Shown here piece after piece: positions 36,598-46,046 of a stretch of DNA of 64,000 nucleotides. The stretch is taken from assembly GCA_964573205.1 (NCBI GenBank), contig CAZNIT010000045.1:22393-86392 (forward strand), given 5' to 3'. Under the pieces are notes generated by a model that did no database searches, was not told the origin of the DNA, and worked only from the letters and a program-made list of their open reading frames with translations. Numbering within the stretch: the stretch's first letter is position 1; every line of letters begins with the position of its first letter. The position numbers were made by a program, and so were the translations under genes. The stretch comes from QNZT01 sp964573205. Lineage in GTDB: Bacteria; Campylobacterota; Campylobacteria; Campylobacterales; QNZT01.

Positions 36598-36638
36598 TTC
36601 CAACACAATAAAGTAATCCAAAATTTAAAGAAATAACT

Positions 36639-38105
36639 ATGAACGAAAAAGAAAATCTTTGTGATATTATTATCTTCGGTGGACACGGCGATCTGGCACT
36701 TAGAAAACTTATGCCTGCATGCTATCATCTTTACCTTGACGGATATATTTCAAAACAGAGTCGTATAGTAACTGTCTCAAGACGACAAATAGATCTTGAA
36801 GATCACAAAAAACTCATAAAAGAGAACCTCAAAAAATATCTTAAAAATGATCTTTTTAATGAAGAAATCTTCAAAGAATTCTCAAAACAACTACACTGCT
36901 TAACAATAGATCTCACAAAAACAGAAGATTATAAAAAACTATCAAAACTTTTAAACACTGATAACACTCGTAATACAATCAACTATCTTGCAACTGCGCC
37001 ATCTTTATTCGGTACAATCTGTAAATCTCTCAAAAAATGGGATCTTATAACAAAAAACACACGAGTAGTACTCGAAAAACCAATAGGCAGGGATTTAGAG
37101 TCTTCAAAAGTCATTAATGACGAAGTGGCCGAAGTATTCGAAGAATCCAACATATACAGAATAGATCACTATCTTGGCAAAGACACGGTTCAAAATATCC
37201 TCGCTATGCGTTTTTCAAATGCTCTTTTTATGCCTCTATGGAGCAGTAGAAGTATAGACCATGTACAGATAACCGTAGGTGAAAGTGTAGGAGTTGAAAG
37301 CAGATGGAGTTACTATGACGATGCCGGCGCACTTAGAGATATGGTACAAAATCATCTTCTTCAACTTTTATGTCTTATAGCGATGGAACCCCCTTGCAAC
37401 CTCGAAGGAGACAGTGTTAGAGATGAAAAGTTAAAGGTTCTCCGCTCGCTACGCCCTATAACCGCAACCGATATTAAACAAAAAACGGTAAGGGGGCAGT
37501 ATAAAGAGGGAGCGATTGAAGGAAAAAGCGTTGTCGGCTATCTTGAAGAAGAAGGCTGCAAACCCAACAGCCAAACCGAAACTTTCGTAGCACTTAGAGT
37601 TGACATAGACAACTGGCGCTGGAGCGGCGTGCCTTTTTATCTTAGAACCGGTAAAAGAATGGCAAAAAGATATTCCGAAATCGTCATACAGTTCAAAGAA
37701 GTTCCCCATTCCATCTTTCCAAAAGGCGGCGGATGTCTCGAGCCCAACAGACTCATCATAAGACTTCAGCCGCAAGAGAGTATAGAGCTTAAAATCATGA
37801 ACAAAATTCCGGGACACACGGACGGAATGAGGCTTAGAACGGTCGGGCTTGAACTTAGTACTTCACAAAACAATCCCAGAACCCCCGATGCATATGAGTA
37901 TCTGCTACTTGATGTAATACGCTCAAATCCCACCCTCTTTATGAGAAGAGACGAGATAGAAGCCGCCTGGAGATGGTGCGATCAAATTTTACACCACTGG
38001 CAGGGACAAAATATAAAAGTAAAACCTTATACCGCAGGAACATTCGGTCCTTCATCTTCGATTGCGCTTATAGAGAGAGACGGAAGAAGTTGGTATGAAG
38101 AGTAA
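36639..38105 (+). CDS. zwf: Glucose-6-phosphate 1-dehydrogenase
   Basis: Oxidises glucose-6-phosphate to 6-phosphogluconolactone with NAD(P)+. The N-terminal nucleotide-binding IIFGGHGDLALRKLMPA replaces the more usual GxxGDLxxRK form with GGHGDLALRK, and the active-site signature RIDHYLGKDTVQNI is intact. The length of 488 residues is typical. It is the first gene of a zwf-pgl-edd-eda set with overlaps of 11, 4 and 7 bases. Cofactor preference cannot be told. Confidence 0.97.
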   Translation: MNEKENLCDIIIFGGHGDLALRKLMPACYHLYLDGYISKQSRIVTVSRRQIDLEDHKKLIKENLKKYLKNDLFNEEIFKEFSKQLHCLTIDLTKTEDYKKLSKLLNTDNTRNTINYLATAPSLFGTICKSLKKWDLITKNTRVVLEKPIGRDLESSKVINDEVAEVFEESNIYRIDHYLGKDTVQNILAMRFSNALFMPLWSSRSIDHVQITVGESVGVESRWSYYDDAGALRDMVQNHLLQLLCLIAMEPPCNLEGDSVRDEKLKVLRSLRPITATDIKQKTVRGQYKEGAIEGKSVVGYLEEEGCKPNSQTETFVALRVDIDNWRWSGVPFYLRTGKRMAKRYSEIVIQFKEVPHSIFPKGGGCLEPNRLIIRLQPQESIELKIMNKIPGHTDGMRLRTVGLELSTSQNNPRTPDAYEYLLLDVIRSNPTLFMRRDEIEAAWRWCDQILHHWQGQNIKVKPYTAGTFGPSSSIALIERDGRSWYEE

Positions 38106-38784
38106 TTTTTATCATTTCGAAAAAAAAAGCGATCTTTTGAACAATCTCTCAAAAAAGATCTCCGAAAGATTAAACGAGGCAATCATGCAAAAAGGGTATG
38201 CGACACTTGTAGTATCGGGAGGCAACACTCCGAAACCTCTTTTTAAAAAACTCTCAAATCTTAAGCTTGAGTGGGAAAAGGTGATCGTAACACTCACCGA
38301 TGAAAGATGGACTGATACAAAAAGTAAAGATAGCAATGAAAATACGGTAAGAGAAAACCTCCTTCAAAACGAAGCTAAAAATGCAAAATTCATAGGATTG
38401 AAAACCGACCACGAAAGTGCTTTTGAAGCACAAAAAGCGGTTTCTCAAAAAATTTCAACAATCCCGAAACCGTTTGATCTGATAATTCTGGGAATGGGAG
38501 AAGATGCACATACCGCCTCTTTGTTTCCGGATGCAAACGAGTTAAAAAACGCACTATACGACGACATATCCGTAAAAGCGATAAATCCGCCGGAGGCTCC
38601 TTTTGAGAGAATGACCCTTTCGTTAAAAACTCTTCTAAATACGAAATCTATCGTTTTACTTATGGAGGGTGAACAAAAATATAATATTTACAACGAGGTC
38701 ATTCAAAAAGAGTTAGACGAAAAAAGACCGATCGGATTTATCCTTAAACAACAAAAAACCCCGGTGGAGGTATATCATACATGA
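38095..38784 (+). CDS. pgl: 6-phosphogluconolactonase
   Basis: Hydrolyses the lactone made by Zwf to 6-phosphogluconate. Family motifs VVSGGNTPKPLFKKL, TLTDERW and ILGMGEDAHTASLFP are all present in the expected order, and the length of 229 residues matches the SOL/DevB type. The start lies inside the last codons of zwf (11-base overlap) and the stop overlaps edd by 4 bases. Confidence 0.95.
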   Translation: MKSNFYHFEKKSDLLNNLSKKISERLNEAIMQKGYATLVVSGGNTPKPLFKKLSNLKLEWEKVIVTLTDERWTDTKSKDSNENTVRENLLQNEAKNAKFIGLKTDHESAFEAQKAVSQKISTIPKPFDLIILGMGEDAHTASLFPDANELKNALYDDISVKAINPPEAPFERMTLSLKTLLNTKSIVLLMEGEQKYNIYNEVIQKELDEKRPIGFILKQQKTPVEVYHT

Positions 38785-40607
38785 ACAAAGTCATTTCGCA
38801 AGTAACAGCTCAAATAGAAAAACGAAGTAAAAAAAACCGAAATATCTATCTACAAAGGATCGATCAAGCTCGCATAGCCGGAGTAAACAGACAGGTGCTA
38901 AGTTGCAGCAATTTAGCTCATGGCGTCGCATCTTGTTCGATGGGGGTAAAAAACGATCTTTTGGAAGATAAAAAACCCAACATCGCGATAGTAACGGCCT
39001 ATAACGATATGCTCTCGGCACATGAGCCTTTTAGAAAATATCCGAAAATCATAAAAAAAGCTCTTAAAAAAGAGGGGGCCACCGCTCAAGTCGCCGGCGG
39101 TGTGGCCGCGATGTGCGACGGCATAACACAGTCTCAACCGGGAATGCAGCTAAGTCTCTTTAGTCGAGACAATATAGCACAATCAACCGCAATAGCGCTA
39201 AGTCACAATATGTTCGACGGCGCACTATATCTTGGAGTCTGCGATAAAATAGTCCCGGGACTTCTTATCGGAGCTTTGAGTTTCGGTCATTTACCGGCCG
39301 TTTTCGTACCGGCCGGTCCTATGAGCTCGGGAATAGATAACGACACAAAAGCTAAAGCTCGCCAGGATTTTACAAAAGGCAAAATTGATAAAAAAACTCT
39401 TTTAGAGATAGAATCAAAATCTTATCATAGTCCCGGAACCTGTACATTTTACGGTACGGCAAACAGCAATCAAATGCTTATGGAGATCATGGGACTACAT
39501 CTGCCGGGCTCTTCATTTGTTTCAAGCGACACGAAATTAAGAGAAGCTCTTACCAAAGAGTCGGCTAAAAGAGTTTTGAAATTAACGAGTTTGAAAAAAA
39601 ACTATCAACCGTTAGGCGAAATGTTAAATGAAAAGAGTTTCGTAAATGCAATCATAGGACTCTTGGCCACGGGCGGCTCAAGCAATCACACTCTTCATCT
39701 TGTGGCAATGGCAAAGGCAGCCGGAATTATCTTGAGATGGGAAGATTTTTCAAAACTCTCCAAAGTCGTACCTCTTATAACGAGAATGTATCCTAACGGT
39801 ACCGCCGATGTAAATCATTTTCAAGCGGCCGGAGGTATGGGAGTGGTTATAAGAGAGCTTTTAAGCGCTTCTCTTTTACATGAAGATGTAAATACGATCG
39901 TAGGTTTTGGCCTGAAAAACTATCTTACAGAACCTTTTTTAGATCGAAAAAAACTAAAGTTCAAAGAGTGTGAAAAAAAATCTTTGGATAAAAGCGTAAT
40001 CTCCGGCGTCAAAAATCCTTTTGACAAAGAGGGAGGATTAAAAGTACTTAAAGGAAATATCGGAGAGAGTGTCATAAAAACCTCGGCGATCAAAGAGCGT
40101 CATAGAGTCATAAAAGCAAAAGCGATCGTTTTTGATTCGCAAAGCGAAGTTATGCAAAGTTATAAAAAAGGCAAACTACACCGAGACTTCATAGCGGTTG
40201 TGAGATTTCAAGGGCCAAAAGCCAACGGCATGCCCGAACTTCACTCTCTGACTCCGCCGCTTGGAGTTTTACAAGATCTAGGATATAAAGTAGCGATCGT
40301 TACGGACGGTAGAATGTCGGGGGCTTCGGGAAAAGTTCCGGCCGCCATCCATATGACGCCGGAAGCTAAAGCCGGCGGAGTCATAGCGAAAATCCAAACC
40401 GGAGACGAGATACTCTTTGATATAACATCGGGAAGAGTTGAACTTCTTATAGAACGACAAGAGATCGAAAAAAGAGAAGCGGCAAAAATGAAAACAGATA
40501 ACTCTCACGGCTTTGGAAGAGAGCTTTTTTGCATTATGAGAGATAAAGTCGGTGCCGCGAACGAAGGCGCAACCATTTTCAACCTTCCGGGAGAAGAGAG
40601 ATGTTAA
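38781..40607 (+). CDS. edd: Phosphogluconate dehydratase
   Basis: Dehydrates 6-phosphogluconate to 2-keto-3-deoxy-6-phosphogluconate, the committed Entner-Doudoroff step. It is an IlvD/Edd iron-sulfur dehydratase of 608 residues, with VAAMCDGITQSQPGMQLSL, the cysteine of GVCDKIVPG, PGTCTFYGTANSNQ and TDGRMSGASGKVPAAIHMTP. The sister enzyme IlvD is shorter (about 560 residues) and lacks the Edd-type N-terminus; the eda and pgl neighbours settle the choice. Overlaps with both neighbours indicate one operon. Confidence 0.96.
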   Translation: MNKVISQVTAQIEKRSKKNRNIYLQRIDQARIAGVNRQVLSCSNLAHGVASCSMGVKNDLLEDKKPNIAIVTAYNDMLSAHEPFRKYPKIIKKALKKEGATAQVAGGVAAMCDGITQSQPGMQLSLFSRDNIAQSTAIALSHNMFDGALYLGVCDKIVPGLLIGALSFGHLPAVFVPAGPMSSGIDNDTKAKARQDFTKGKIDKKTLLEIESKSYHSPGTCTFYGTANSNQMLMEIMGLHLPGSSFVSSDTKLREALTKESAKRVLKLTSLKKNYQPLGEMLNEKSFVNAIIGLLATGGSSNHTLHLVAMAKAAGIILRWEDFSKLSKVVPLITRMYPNGTADVNHFQAAGGMGVVIRELLSASLLHEDVNTIVGFGLKNYLTEPFLDRKKLKFKECEKKSLDKSVISGVKNPFDKEGGLKVLKGNIGESVIKTSAIKERHRVIKAKAIVFDSQSEVMQSYKKGKLHRDFIAVVRFQGPKANGMPELHSLTPPLGVLQDLGYKVAIVTDGRMSGASGKVPAAIHMTPEAKAGGVIAKIQTGDEILFDITSGRVELLIERQEIEKREAAKMKTDNSHGFGRELFCIMRDKVGAANEGATIFNLPGEERC

Positions 40608-41239
40608 AAGAGAACTTTACGGCAAATGAGATTTTAAAAATTTCACCGGTTATAGCGGTCATTTCCATAGAGAAGTTAGAAGATGCTCTGCCTTTGGCGT
40701 ATGCATTACACAAGGGTGGAATCAATCTCCTTGAAATTACACTTAGAACTAAGATAGCGTTAAAAGCTATTGAAATTATTTCTACAAATTTTAAAGAGGT
40801 TGTCGTTGGTGCGGGTACCGTACTATGTGAAGAGGACTTGGAAAATGTCATCGATGCCGGAGCGAAATTCGCCATATCTCCCGGCTCAACTTCTTCTCTT
40901 TTAAAAAAAGCAAAAGAGCTTAACTTCCCTCTCATACCCGGAGTCGCCACCGCAACGGAGATTATGAGTGCTATGGAGTTCGGATATAAAGAGTTCAAAC
41001 TTTTTCCGGCAATGTCTGCCGGCGGAATCGATACACTTAAATCTTTTCAAGGACCTTTTAAAAATATAAGCTTTTGTCCGACCGGAGGAATAAACGAAGA
41101 AAATTTCACAAAATTTCTCGAACTAAAAAATGTACTTTGTGTCGGCGGCAGCTGGGTAGCGGATAAAAAGTCGATAAAAGAGAAAAACTTTACAAAGATC
41201 ACCGAAATCGCAAAAAGATCTCTTTCAAAACTTTCATAA
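40601..41239 (+). CDS. eda: KDPG/KHG aldolase
   Basis: Cleaves 2-keto-3-deoxy-6-phosphogluconate to pyruvate and glyceraldehyde-3-phosphate, the last Entner-Doudoroff step. The catalytic glutamate is in LLEITLRTKIAL, the substrate loop in VGAGTV, and the Schiff-base lysine in EFKLFPA. The length of 212 residues is standard. It overlaps edd by 7 bases and ends the operon; products enter lower glycolysis, where enolase (10.2-11.5 kb) acts. Confidence 0.96.
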   Translation: MLKENFTANEILKISPVIAVISIEKLEDALPLAYALHKGGINLLEITLRTKIALKAIEIISTNFKEVVVGAGTVLCEEDLENVIDAGAKFAISPGSTSSLLKKAKELNFPLIPGVATATEIMSAMEFGYKEFKLFPAMSAGGIDTLKSFQGPFKNISFCPTGGINEENFTKFLELKNVLCVGGSWVADKKSIKEKNFTKITEIAKRSLSKLS

Positions 41240-41554
41240 TAAAAGCGGCTTTTGATATCGCATAAAAACACGAAGAGCCTGCGGCGATTTATCAAAAGCT
41301 CTTAAATGTGAGATCATGAGAAATCTCGCTCATCTATCGAATCCTTTATTATCTTTTTGCCATCTTTTTTACATACTCTCTTGAAATACCAAAATCCGTC
41401 GTATCGACTCACCTTTTAACAATTGTACATTATTTGAGAAGATATCATAAATTAAAAATATATAAAATTTAAACTATTGATTGATTTTATAAGTTTTTTA
41501 GTGGATATATAATAAACTGACACTAACACAATTAGCAGATCAGGAGTCGCACAT
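41240..41554. other. Intergenic region with candidate promoter at its right end
   Basis: No gene is seen. A weak AAAAG-CGG-CTTTT hairpin just after eda is too small to call a terminator. A TATAAT box at 41508-41513 lies 41 bases before the next ATG in a T-rich stretch and is a reasonable promoter for the barrel-SPOR gene. The middle of the region shows nothing distinctive. Confidence 0.5.
41508..41513 (+). promoter_or_regulatory. Candidate -10 box of the barrel-SPOR/flgA operon
   Basis: A perfect TATAAT embedded in GATATATAATAAACTGAC, 41 bases before the start codon. No -35 element is obvious, as is common in this phylum. Confidence 0.45.
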
Positions 41555-42580
41555 ATGCCAAAAATAGTGTTCTTTACCATGCTTTTGACGGCGATTTTAA
41601 ATCATCTCTTCGCCAAAAGTATGGAAGTGACTCCTCTAACGGGGAAAAATTTTACCGATAGAAACGAAGCGATCAAAGATTCATTCTATTTTGGAGTCAG
41701 ATTGAACCAATATCTTTATAAAACTTCAGGTATTCGTTTGGGATTTGACGAGATCATAAGCGCCGACTTTAAAAGCGCTTATCAAAGCAAAGGTAAAAGT
41801 ACGAACATCTCCCGCTATTTTCTCGAAGCTTCGCATGACTTCAGATTCGGAAAATCACCTCTAGTTCCCTATATATTCGGAGGTTTCGGTTATGAAAAAG
41901 TCTCAAAAGAGCTGTATGACGATGAATTCAGTTCGCAAACTTTCGCCGATGCCGGAGCCGGAATGAAGTTTTATATCAACGAAAAATACAGCATCGCCAC
42001 GGAAGCCAGCGCGATAAAAAAGATCTATGAAAACAGACTAAACTATACGGTTAGTATGGCGATAGGATATAAACTTAACAACCCCCTTTTAGATCCCGCT
42101 CCCGCTAAACCTATAAATCATATCAGGAAAAAGACCTCTTACACAACAGGATCATTTTACAAAAAGAAGAAAAATCAAATAAAAAAAAAGCAAGCCCCCA
42201 CGATACAAACCGCTATAGAAAAGATAAAACCCAAACTCATCAAAATGGAGGATCAAAATACAACTATAAAAACGGCACAAAAAGTAACCAAGCCTAAAGC
42301 TGTTACTATCGATAAACATAAAAACACACGGCTCTCAAAAGGAGTATATTTTATACAGATGGCGGCGGCGTTTCGCACTTCCATACAAAAGGGCGAAGAA
42401 AAAATCATCAATAAATTAAAAAACATGAACGAACCGTACGAGATAAAAGAGCTGACATTAAAATCGGTACCCCTTCAGCGGCTTCTTGCGGGTCCGTATG
42501 ATAGTTTTAAGAAGGCAAAGAGTAAACTTAAAGAACTCAAAAAAATAAACCAAAAAGCTTTCATAAGATATATTAAATAA
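41555..42580 (+). CDS. Outer-membrane beta-barrel domain fused to a SPOR domain
   Basis: A 341-residue protein with a signal peptide (cleavage near residue 20, LFAKS). About residues 35-170 look like a small OmpA/OmpW-type barrel: alternating strands and YIFGGFGYEK, AGAGMKFYINEKYSIATE, VSMAIGYKL. A basic, proline- and lysine-rich linker (about 172-260) follows, and the C-terminal 75 residues are a SPOR-like domain (GVYFIQMAAAF, RLLAGPYDSFKKAKSKLKEL). SPOR domains bind denuded peptidoglycan, so this may tether the outer membrane to the wall at division sites. The ribosome site is AGGAG. It is 11 bases before flgA. Confidence 0.75.
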   Translation: MPKIVFFTMLLTAILNHLFAKSMEVTPLTGKNFTDRNEAIKDSFYFGVRLNQYLYKTSGIRLGFDEIISADFKSAYQSKGKSTNISRYFLEASHDFRFGKSPLVPYIFGGFGYEKVSKELYDDEFSSQTFADAGAGMKFYINEKYSIATEASAIKKIYENRLNYTVSMAIGYKLNNPLLDPAPAKPINHIRKKTSYTTGSFYKKKKNQIKKKQAPTIQTAIEKIKPKLIKMEDQNTTIKTAQKVTKPKAVTIDKHKNTRLSKGVYFIQMAAAFRTSIQKGEEKIINKLKNMNEPYEIKELTLKSVPLQRLLAGPYDSFKKAKSKLKELKKINQKAFIRYIK

Positions 42581-42591
42581 GGATAAGCGCT

Positions 42592-43266
42592 TTGAGAGAG
42601 ATATTTATACTGCTATTTTTCATTTTTCCTCTTTTTGCCGATATGTCTTATGAACATAAGATCAAAAAAATGCTTGAAGATAAATTTATCCAAACTTATC
42701 CCGGTATGCAGATCGAAGATATAAAGATAAAAAGCGCATCTTCACTTATTAAAAAATTTTCCGATTTTTCGATTACGGCTCTCTCAATCACAAAAGATAA
42801 TCTAAAACGCTCAAAAGGCAGTATCCTCGTAACTTTTAAAAAAGCGAACAAACAGAGAAAACTATATTTCAGATACGATATAAAAGCGACTATCGCTCTA
42901 TATAAAACAACCGACGCGATTAAACAAGGAAGAGAGATAACTCCCGATTTAGCTTCGCTTCAGAGGGTACCTTTTACGACACTCTACGACAAACCCGTAA
43001 AAGAGAGAGACTTTTATAAATATGCGGCGAAAACAAATATAAAAGAGGATTCGATTCTATCTCTTAGGCTTCTTAAAAAATTAACGGACATAAAAAGAAA
43101 CGACAAAGTAACGGCCGTTATCAAAGACGGGGGTTTGTCTCTTGAATTCGGCGTAAAGGCTTTGGGCGACGGAAATATAGGAGATATTATCAAAGTCAAA
43201 AAAGATCATAAGAAGATTTTTAAAGCGAAAATCACCTCAAAAAACAGCGTGGAAATTTTAAATTGA
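42592..43266 (+). CDS. flgA: Flagellar P-ring assembly chaperone
   Basis: A periplasmic chaperone for FlgI in P-ring formation. The 224-residue protein has a signal peptide (about residues 1-17, ending LFAD) and the C-terminal SAF-like domain typical of FlgA, with DAIKQGREITPDLASLQRV and KDGGLSLEFGVKALGDGNIGD. The start is TTG at 42592, behind AAGGATAA. The stop overlaps the TTG start of ubiX by 4 bases. This gene leads a run of housekeeping genes whose order I recall from Campylobacter jejuni. Confidence 0.9.
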   Translation: MREIFILLFFIFPLFADMSYEHKIKKMLEDKFIQTYPGMQIEDIKIKSASSLIKKFSDFSITALSITKDNLKRSKGSILVTFKKANKQRKLYFRYDIKATIALYKTTDAIKQGREITPDLASLQRVPFTTLYDKPVKERDFYKYAAKTNIKEDSILSLRLLKKLTDIKRNDKVTAVIKDGGLSLEFGVKALGDGNIGDIIKVKKDHKKIFKAKITSKNSVEILN

Positions 43267-43790
43267 GACTAATAATAGCTATAACCGGAGCCAGCGGCGC
43301 CGGACTGGGTAAGAGATTTATAGAATCTCTTCCTAATGAGATCGAAAAATTCGTCATAATTTCACAAAATGCGAAAATAGTTTTAAAAAAAGAGCAAAAT
43401 ATAACTTTTTTACAAAACGACGACATAGCCGCACCGGTGGCTTCCGGTTCGTTTTTATGTGACGCGATGGCGATAATACCGACCTCTATGAACACACTTG
43501 CAAAAATCTCTTACGGAATTTCCGACAATCTCACTACAAGAGCCGCCGCCGTTACGATAAAAGAGCAAAGAAAACTGCTTTTAGCTCCAAGAGAGATGCC
43601 CTTTTCTCCCATAGCTCTTGAAAATATGTTAAAATTAGCGAAACTTCAAGTCATCATAGCGCCTCCCGTGGCGGGTTACTATGCGAATATATCGACTCTT
43701 GAAGAGATGGAGGATTTTATGATCGGCAAGTGGTTCGATCTGTTGGGAATCGATCATGATCTATTTAAACGATGGGGAGAAGAAATATAG
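43263..43790 (+). CDS. ubiX: Flavin prenyltransferase UbiX
   Basis: Makes prenylated FMN, the cofactor of UbiD-type decarboxylases. The N-terminal IIAITGASGAGLGKRFIE, the phosphate-binding IIPTSMNTLAKISYGISDNL and the LLAPREMPFSPIALENM stretch are characteristic. The length of 175 residues is slightly below the usual 185-200. The start is TTG at 43263, inside the flgA end. The stop directly abuts coaD. Confidence 0.94.
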   Translation: MRLIIAITGASGAGLGKRFIESLPNEIEKFVIISQNAKIVLKKEQNITFLQNDDIAAPVASGSFLCDAMAIIPTSMNTLAKISYGISDNLTTRAAAVTIKEQRKLLLAPREMPFSPIALENMLKLAKLQVIIAPPVAGYYANISTLEEMEDFMIGKWFDLLGIDHDLFKRWGEEI

Positions 43791-44285
43791 ATGAAAAAGA
43801 AGACGGCTCTTTATCCGGGAACTTTCGATCCGATCACTTTAGGGCATATAGATATCATAGAAAGAGCCGGGAATATTTTTGACGGCGTTATAGTTGCGGT
43901 GGCTAAATCGAGTGCGAAAAAACCTATGTTCAATATAGATGAGCGTAAAAAATTTATAGAAATCGCAACTCAAAGATTTGAAAATATACAAATCGTGCAA
44001 TTTGACAATCTTTTAGTTGATCTGGCGAACGAACTTGATACGAAAATCATCATAAGAGGTCTAAGAGCCGTCAGCGACTTTGAATATGAACTGCAAATGG
44101 GTTATGCCAACGCTTCGCTAGATCCGGATATAGAAACGATATATCTGATGCCCAACCTTCAAAACGCCTTCATAAGTTCGTCGGTAGTGAGAACTATCTT
44201 ACATCATGACGGAAATGTTTCACATCTTGTACCCAAAGAGATAGTACCGCTTTTAAAAAGAGAGTCCGATGTATTTGATATTTGA
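43791..44285 (+). CDS. coaD: Phosphopantetheine adenylyltransferase
   Basis: Catalyses the penultimate step of coenzyme A synthesis. The nucleotidyltransferase motif YPGTFDPITLGHIDIIERA is at the N-terminus and the ISSSVVRTI motif near the C-terminus; RGLRAVSDFEYELQM is also conserved. At 164 residues it has the normal length. It starts on the base after the ubiX stop and overlaps tmk by 17 bases. Confidence 0.96.
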   Translation: MKKKTALYPGTFDPITLGHIDIIERAGNIFDGVIVAVAKSSAKKPMFNIDERKKFIEIATQRFENIQIVQFDNLLVDLANELDTKIIIRGLRAVSDFEYELQMGYANASLDPDIETIYLMPNLQNAFISSSVVRTILHHDGNVSHLVPKEIVPLLKRESDVFDI

Positions 44286-44844
44286 GGGAGTCGATACTAG
44301 CGGCAAAAGTACGCAGGTGGCTCTTTTGAAAAATGAGTTCAAAGATGCCGTCGTTACGAAAGAGCCGGGCGGTACGCGGCTTGGAGTTATGATACGGGAG
44401 ATAATCCTGCACAAAGGCGTCCAAAGTCATAGAAGCGAACTCTTTTTATTTTTAGCCGATCGAGCCGAACACTACGAAAAAGTGGTGGCGCCGAACAAAG
44501 AGAGGCTCATTATCAGCGATAGAGGGTTTATCTCGGGTATGGCTTACGCTCTGGCAAATCATCCGGAGTATGAGATCGATTTTTTACTAAAATTAAATCT
44601 CTTTGCGCTTGACAATACTATGCCCGATCTCGTCGTACTTCTTAAAACGAACGAAGACCTCATAAAAGAGAGATTAAGCGGCAAGAAGGAAGATATGATC
44701 GAACAAAGGGGAATCGACTATCTCTTGAGAGTTCAAGAAAATATGATCGATATCTTAAAGAAATTAAATATAAAATACCGCATCTTCGACGCCGATACCG
44801 CGATAGAAGAGATTCACCAAAAAATCAAAGGATTGATATCATGA
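44269..44844 (+). CDS. tmk: Thymidylate kinase
   Basis: Phosphorylates dTMP to dTDP. The P-loop FEGVDTSGKSTQ, the TKEPGGTRLG dTMP-binding segment and the DRGFISGMAY motif are clear. The length of 191 residues is usual. The start overlaps coaD by 17 bases and the stop overlaps hisS by 4 bases, so translation along the run is coupled. Confidence 0.96.
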   Translation: MYLIFEGVDTSGKSTQVALLKNEFKDAVVTKEPGGTRLGVMIREIILHKGVQSHRSELFLFLADRAEHYEKVVAPNKERLIISDRGFISGMAYALANHPEYEIDFLLKLNLFALDNTMPDLVVLLKTNEDLIKERLSGKKEDMIEQRGIDYLLRVQENMIDILKKLNIKYRIFDADTAIEEIHQKIKGLIS

Positions 44845-46046
44845 TAACCGCACTTCGAGGGATGAAAGATATTCTCCCACCGCAAAACAAAAAATTCGTC
44901 TATATCTTACAAAATTTAACAGCCATAGCACGAAAATACGGATTTGAGTTCATTCAAACCCCGATCCTCGAAGAGACATCGCTCTTTATAAGAAGCGTGG
45001 GAGAGAGCAGCGACATAGTCGGCAAAGAGATGTATCGCTTTAGAGACAAAGGAGGAAACGACATCTGTCTAAGACCCGAAGCCACGGCAGGTGTCGTGCG
45101 TGCGTTCATAGAGAAAAAATATGACAAACAAGGAGCGATTCAGCGTTTTTACTATTATGGGCCTATGTTTAGATATGAGCGACCCCAAAAAGGGAGATTT
45201 CGCCAATTTCACCAATTCGGCGCGGAGAGTTTCGGAGTAAAAAGCCATTTCGAAGATGCTAATATCATTTTAATGATCAAAGAGATGCTAGATTTTTTTA
45301 AGATCGAATATACTTTGAAATTAAACTCGCTCGGATGCGGTGAGTGTATAGTTCCATACAAAAATACACTTGTGATGTTTTTAGAGCAAAATAAAGATTT
45401 TCTGTGCGAAGATTGTATAAGAAGAAAAGATACCAATCCAATCCGCGTCTTTGACTGTAAAAACCAAAAATGCCAAGAGATCTTGAAACCGGCACCGAGA
45501 CTCGATTCGAACTTATGCGAAGATTGCGATACTCATTTTAAATCGCTGCTAAAACTTTTGGATGCCAAAGATATAGACTACGAACTCGATCCCAATCTAG
45601 TTAGAGGTCTTGACTACTACAATAAAAGCGCATTTGAATTCATAAGCGGAGATTTGGGAGCCCAAAACGCGGTAGCAGGAGGCGGCAGATACGACAAACT
45701 CGTCTCTTTTTTAGGTGGGAAAGAGACTCCGGCAATCGGTTTTGCCATAGGAATAGAGAGACTTATGGAGATGGTGAAGGATCCTTCGTTTCAAAGAGAG
45801 GGCTACTACTTCGGAGCACTCTGCGAGGAGGGTTTGACTCCTCTGTTTTTAGAAGCTTCAAAACAAAGATCCGACGATAAAACGACTCTGAGTTACGATG
45901 TAAAATCACTTAAAGCCCATCTAAAAGCGGCCGATAAAGCTAATGCCAGATACTGTGCGATTATCGGAGAAGACGAGCTTGCTAAAAATGAGATATGGAT
46001 AAAAGATCTGGTAGATAAAAACGAAGAAAAAAGAGCTATTGGATAA
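44841..46046 (+). CDS. hisS: Histidyl-tRNA synthetase
   Basis: A class II aminoacyl-tRNA synthetase of 401 residues. Motif 2 (RFYYYGPMFRYERPQKGRFR), the histidine-specific LVRGLDYYNKSAFEF and AGGGRYDKL, and motif 3 (AIGFAIGIERLM) are in order. The C-terminal anticodon-binding domain is short but present. Overlaps with tmk (4 bases) and speA (8 bases) continue the operon. Confidence 0.97.
   Translation: MITALRGMKDILPPQNKKFVYILQNLTAIARKYGFEFIQTPILEETSLFIRSVGESSDIVGKEMYRFRDKGGNDICLRPEATAGVVRAFIEKKYDKQGAIQRFYYYGPMFRYERPQKGRFRQFHQFGAESFGVKSHFEDANIILMIKEMLDFFKIEYTLKLNSLGCGECIVPYKNTLVMFLEQNKDFLCEDCIRRKDTNPIRVFDCKNQKCQEILKPAPRLDSNLCEDCDTHFKSLLKLLDAKDIDYELDPNLVRGLDYYNKSAFEFISGDLGAQNAVAGGGRYDKLVSFLGGKETPAIGFAIGIERLMEMVKDPSFQREGYYFGALCEEGLTPLFLEASKQRSDDKTTLSYDVKSLKAHLKAADKANARYCAIIGEDELAKNEIWIKDLVDKNEEKRAIG

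Noticed and set aside
38781..40607. IlvD (dihydroxyacid dehydratase) instead of Edd
   Set aside because: The length of 608 residues and the overlap with pgl and eda point to phosphogluconate dehydratase.
41240..41275. Terminator directly after eda
   Set aside because: The AAAAG/CTTTT stem has only 5 A-T-rich pairs with a 3-base loop and no following T tract.
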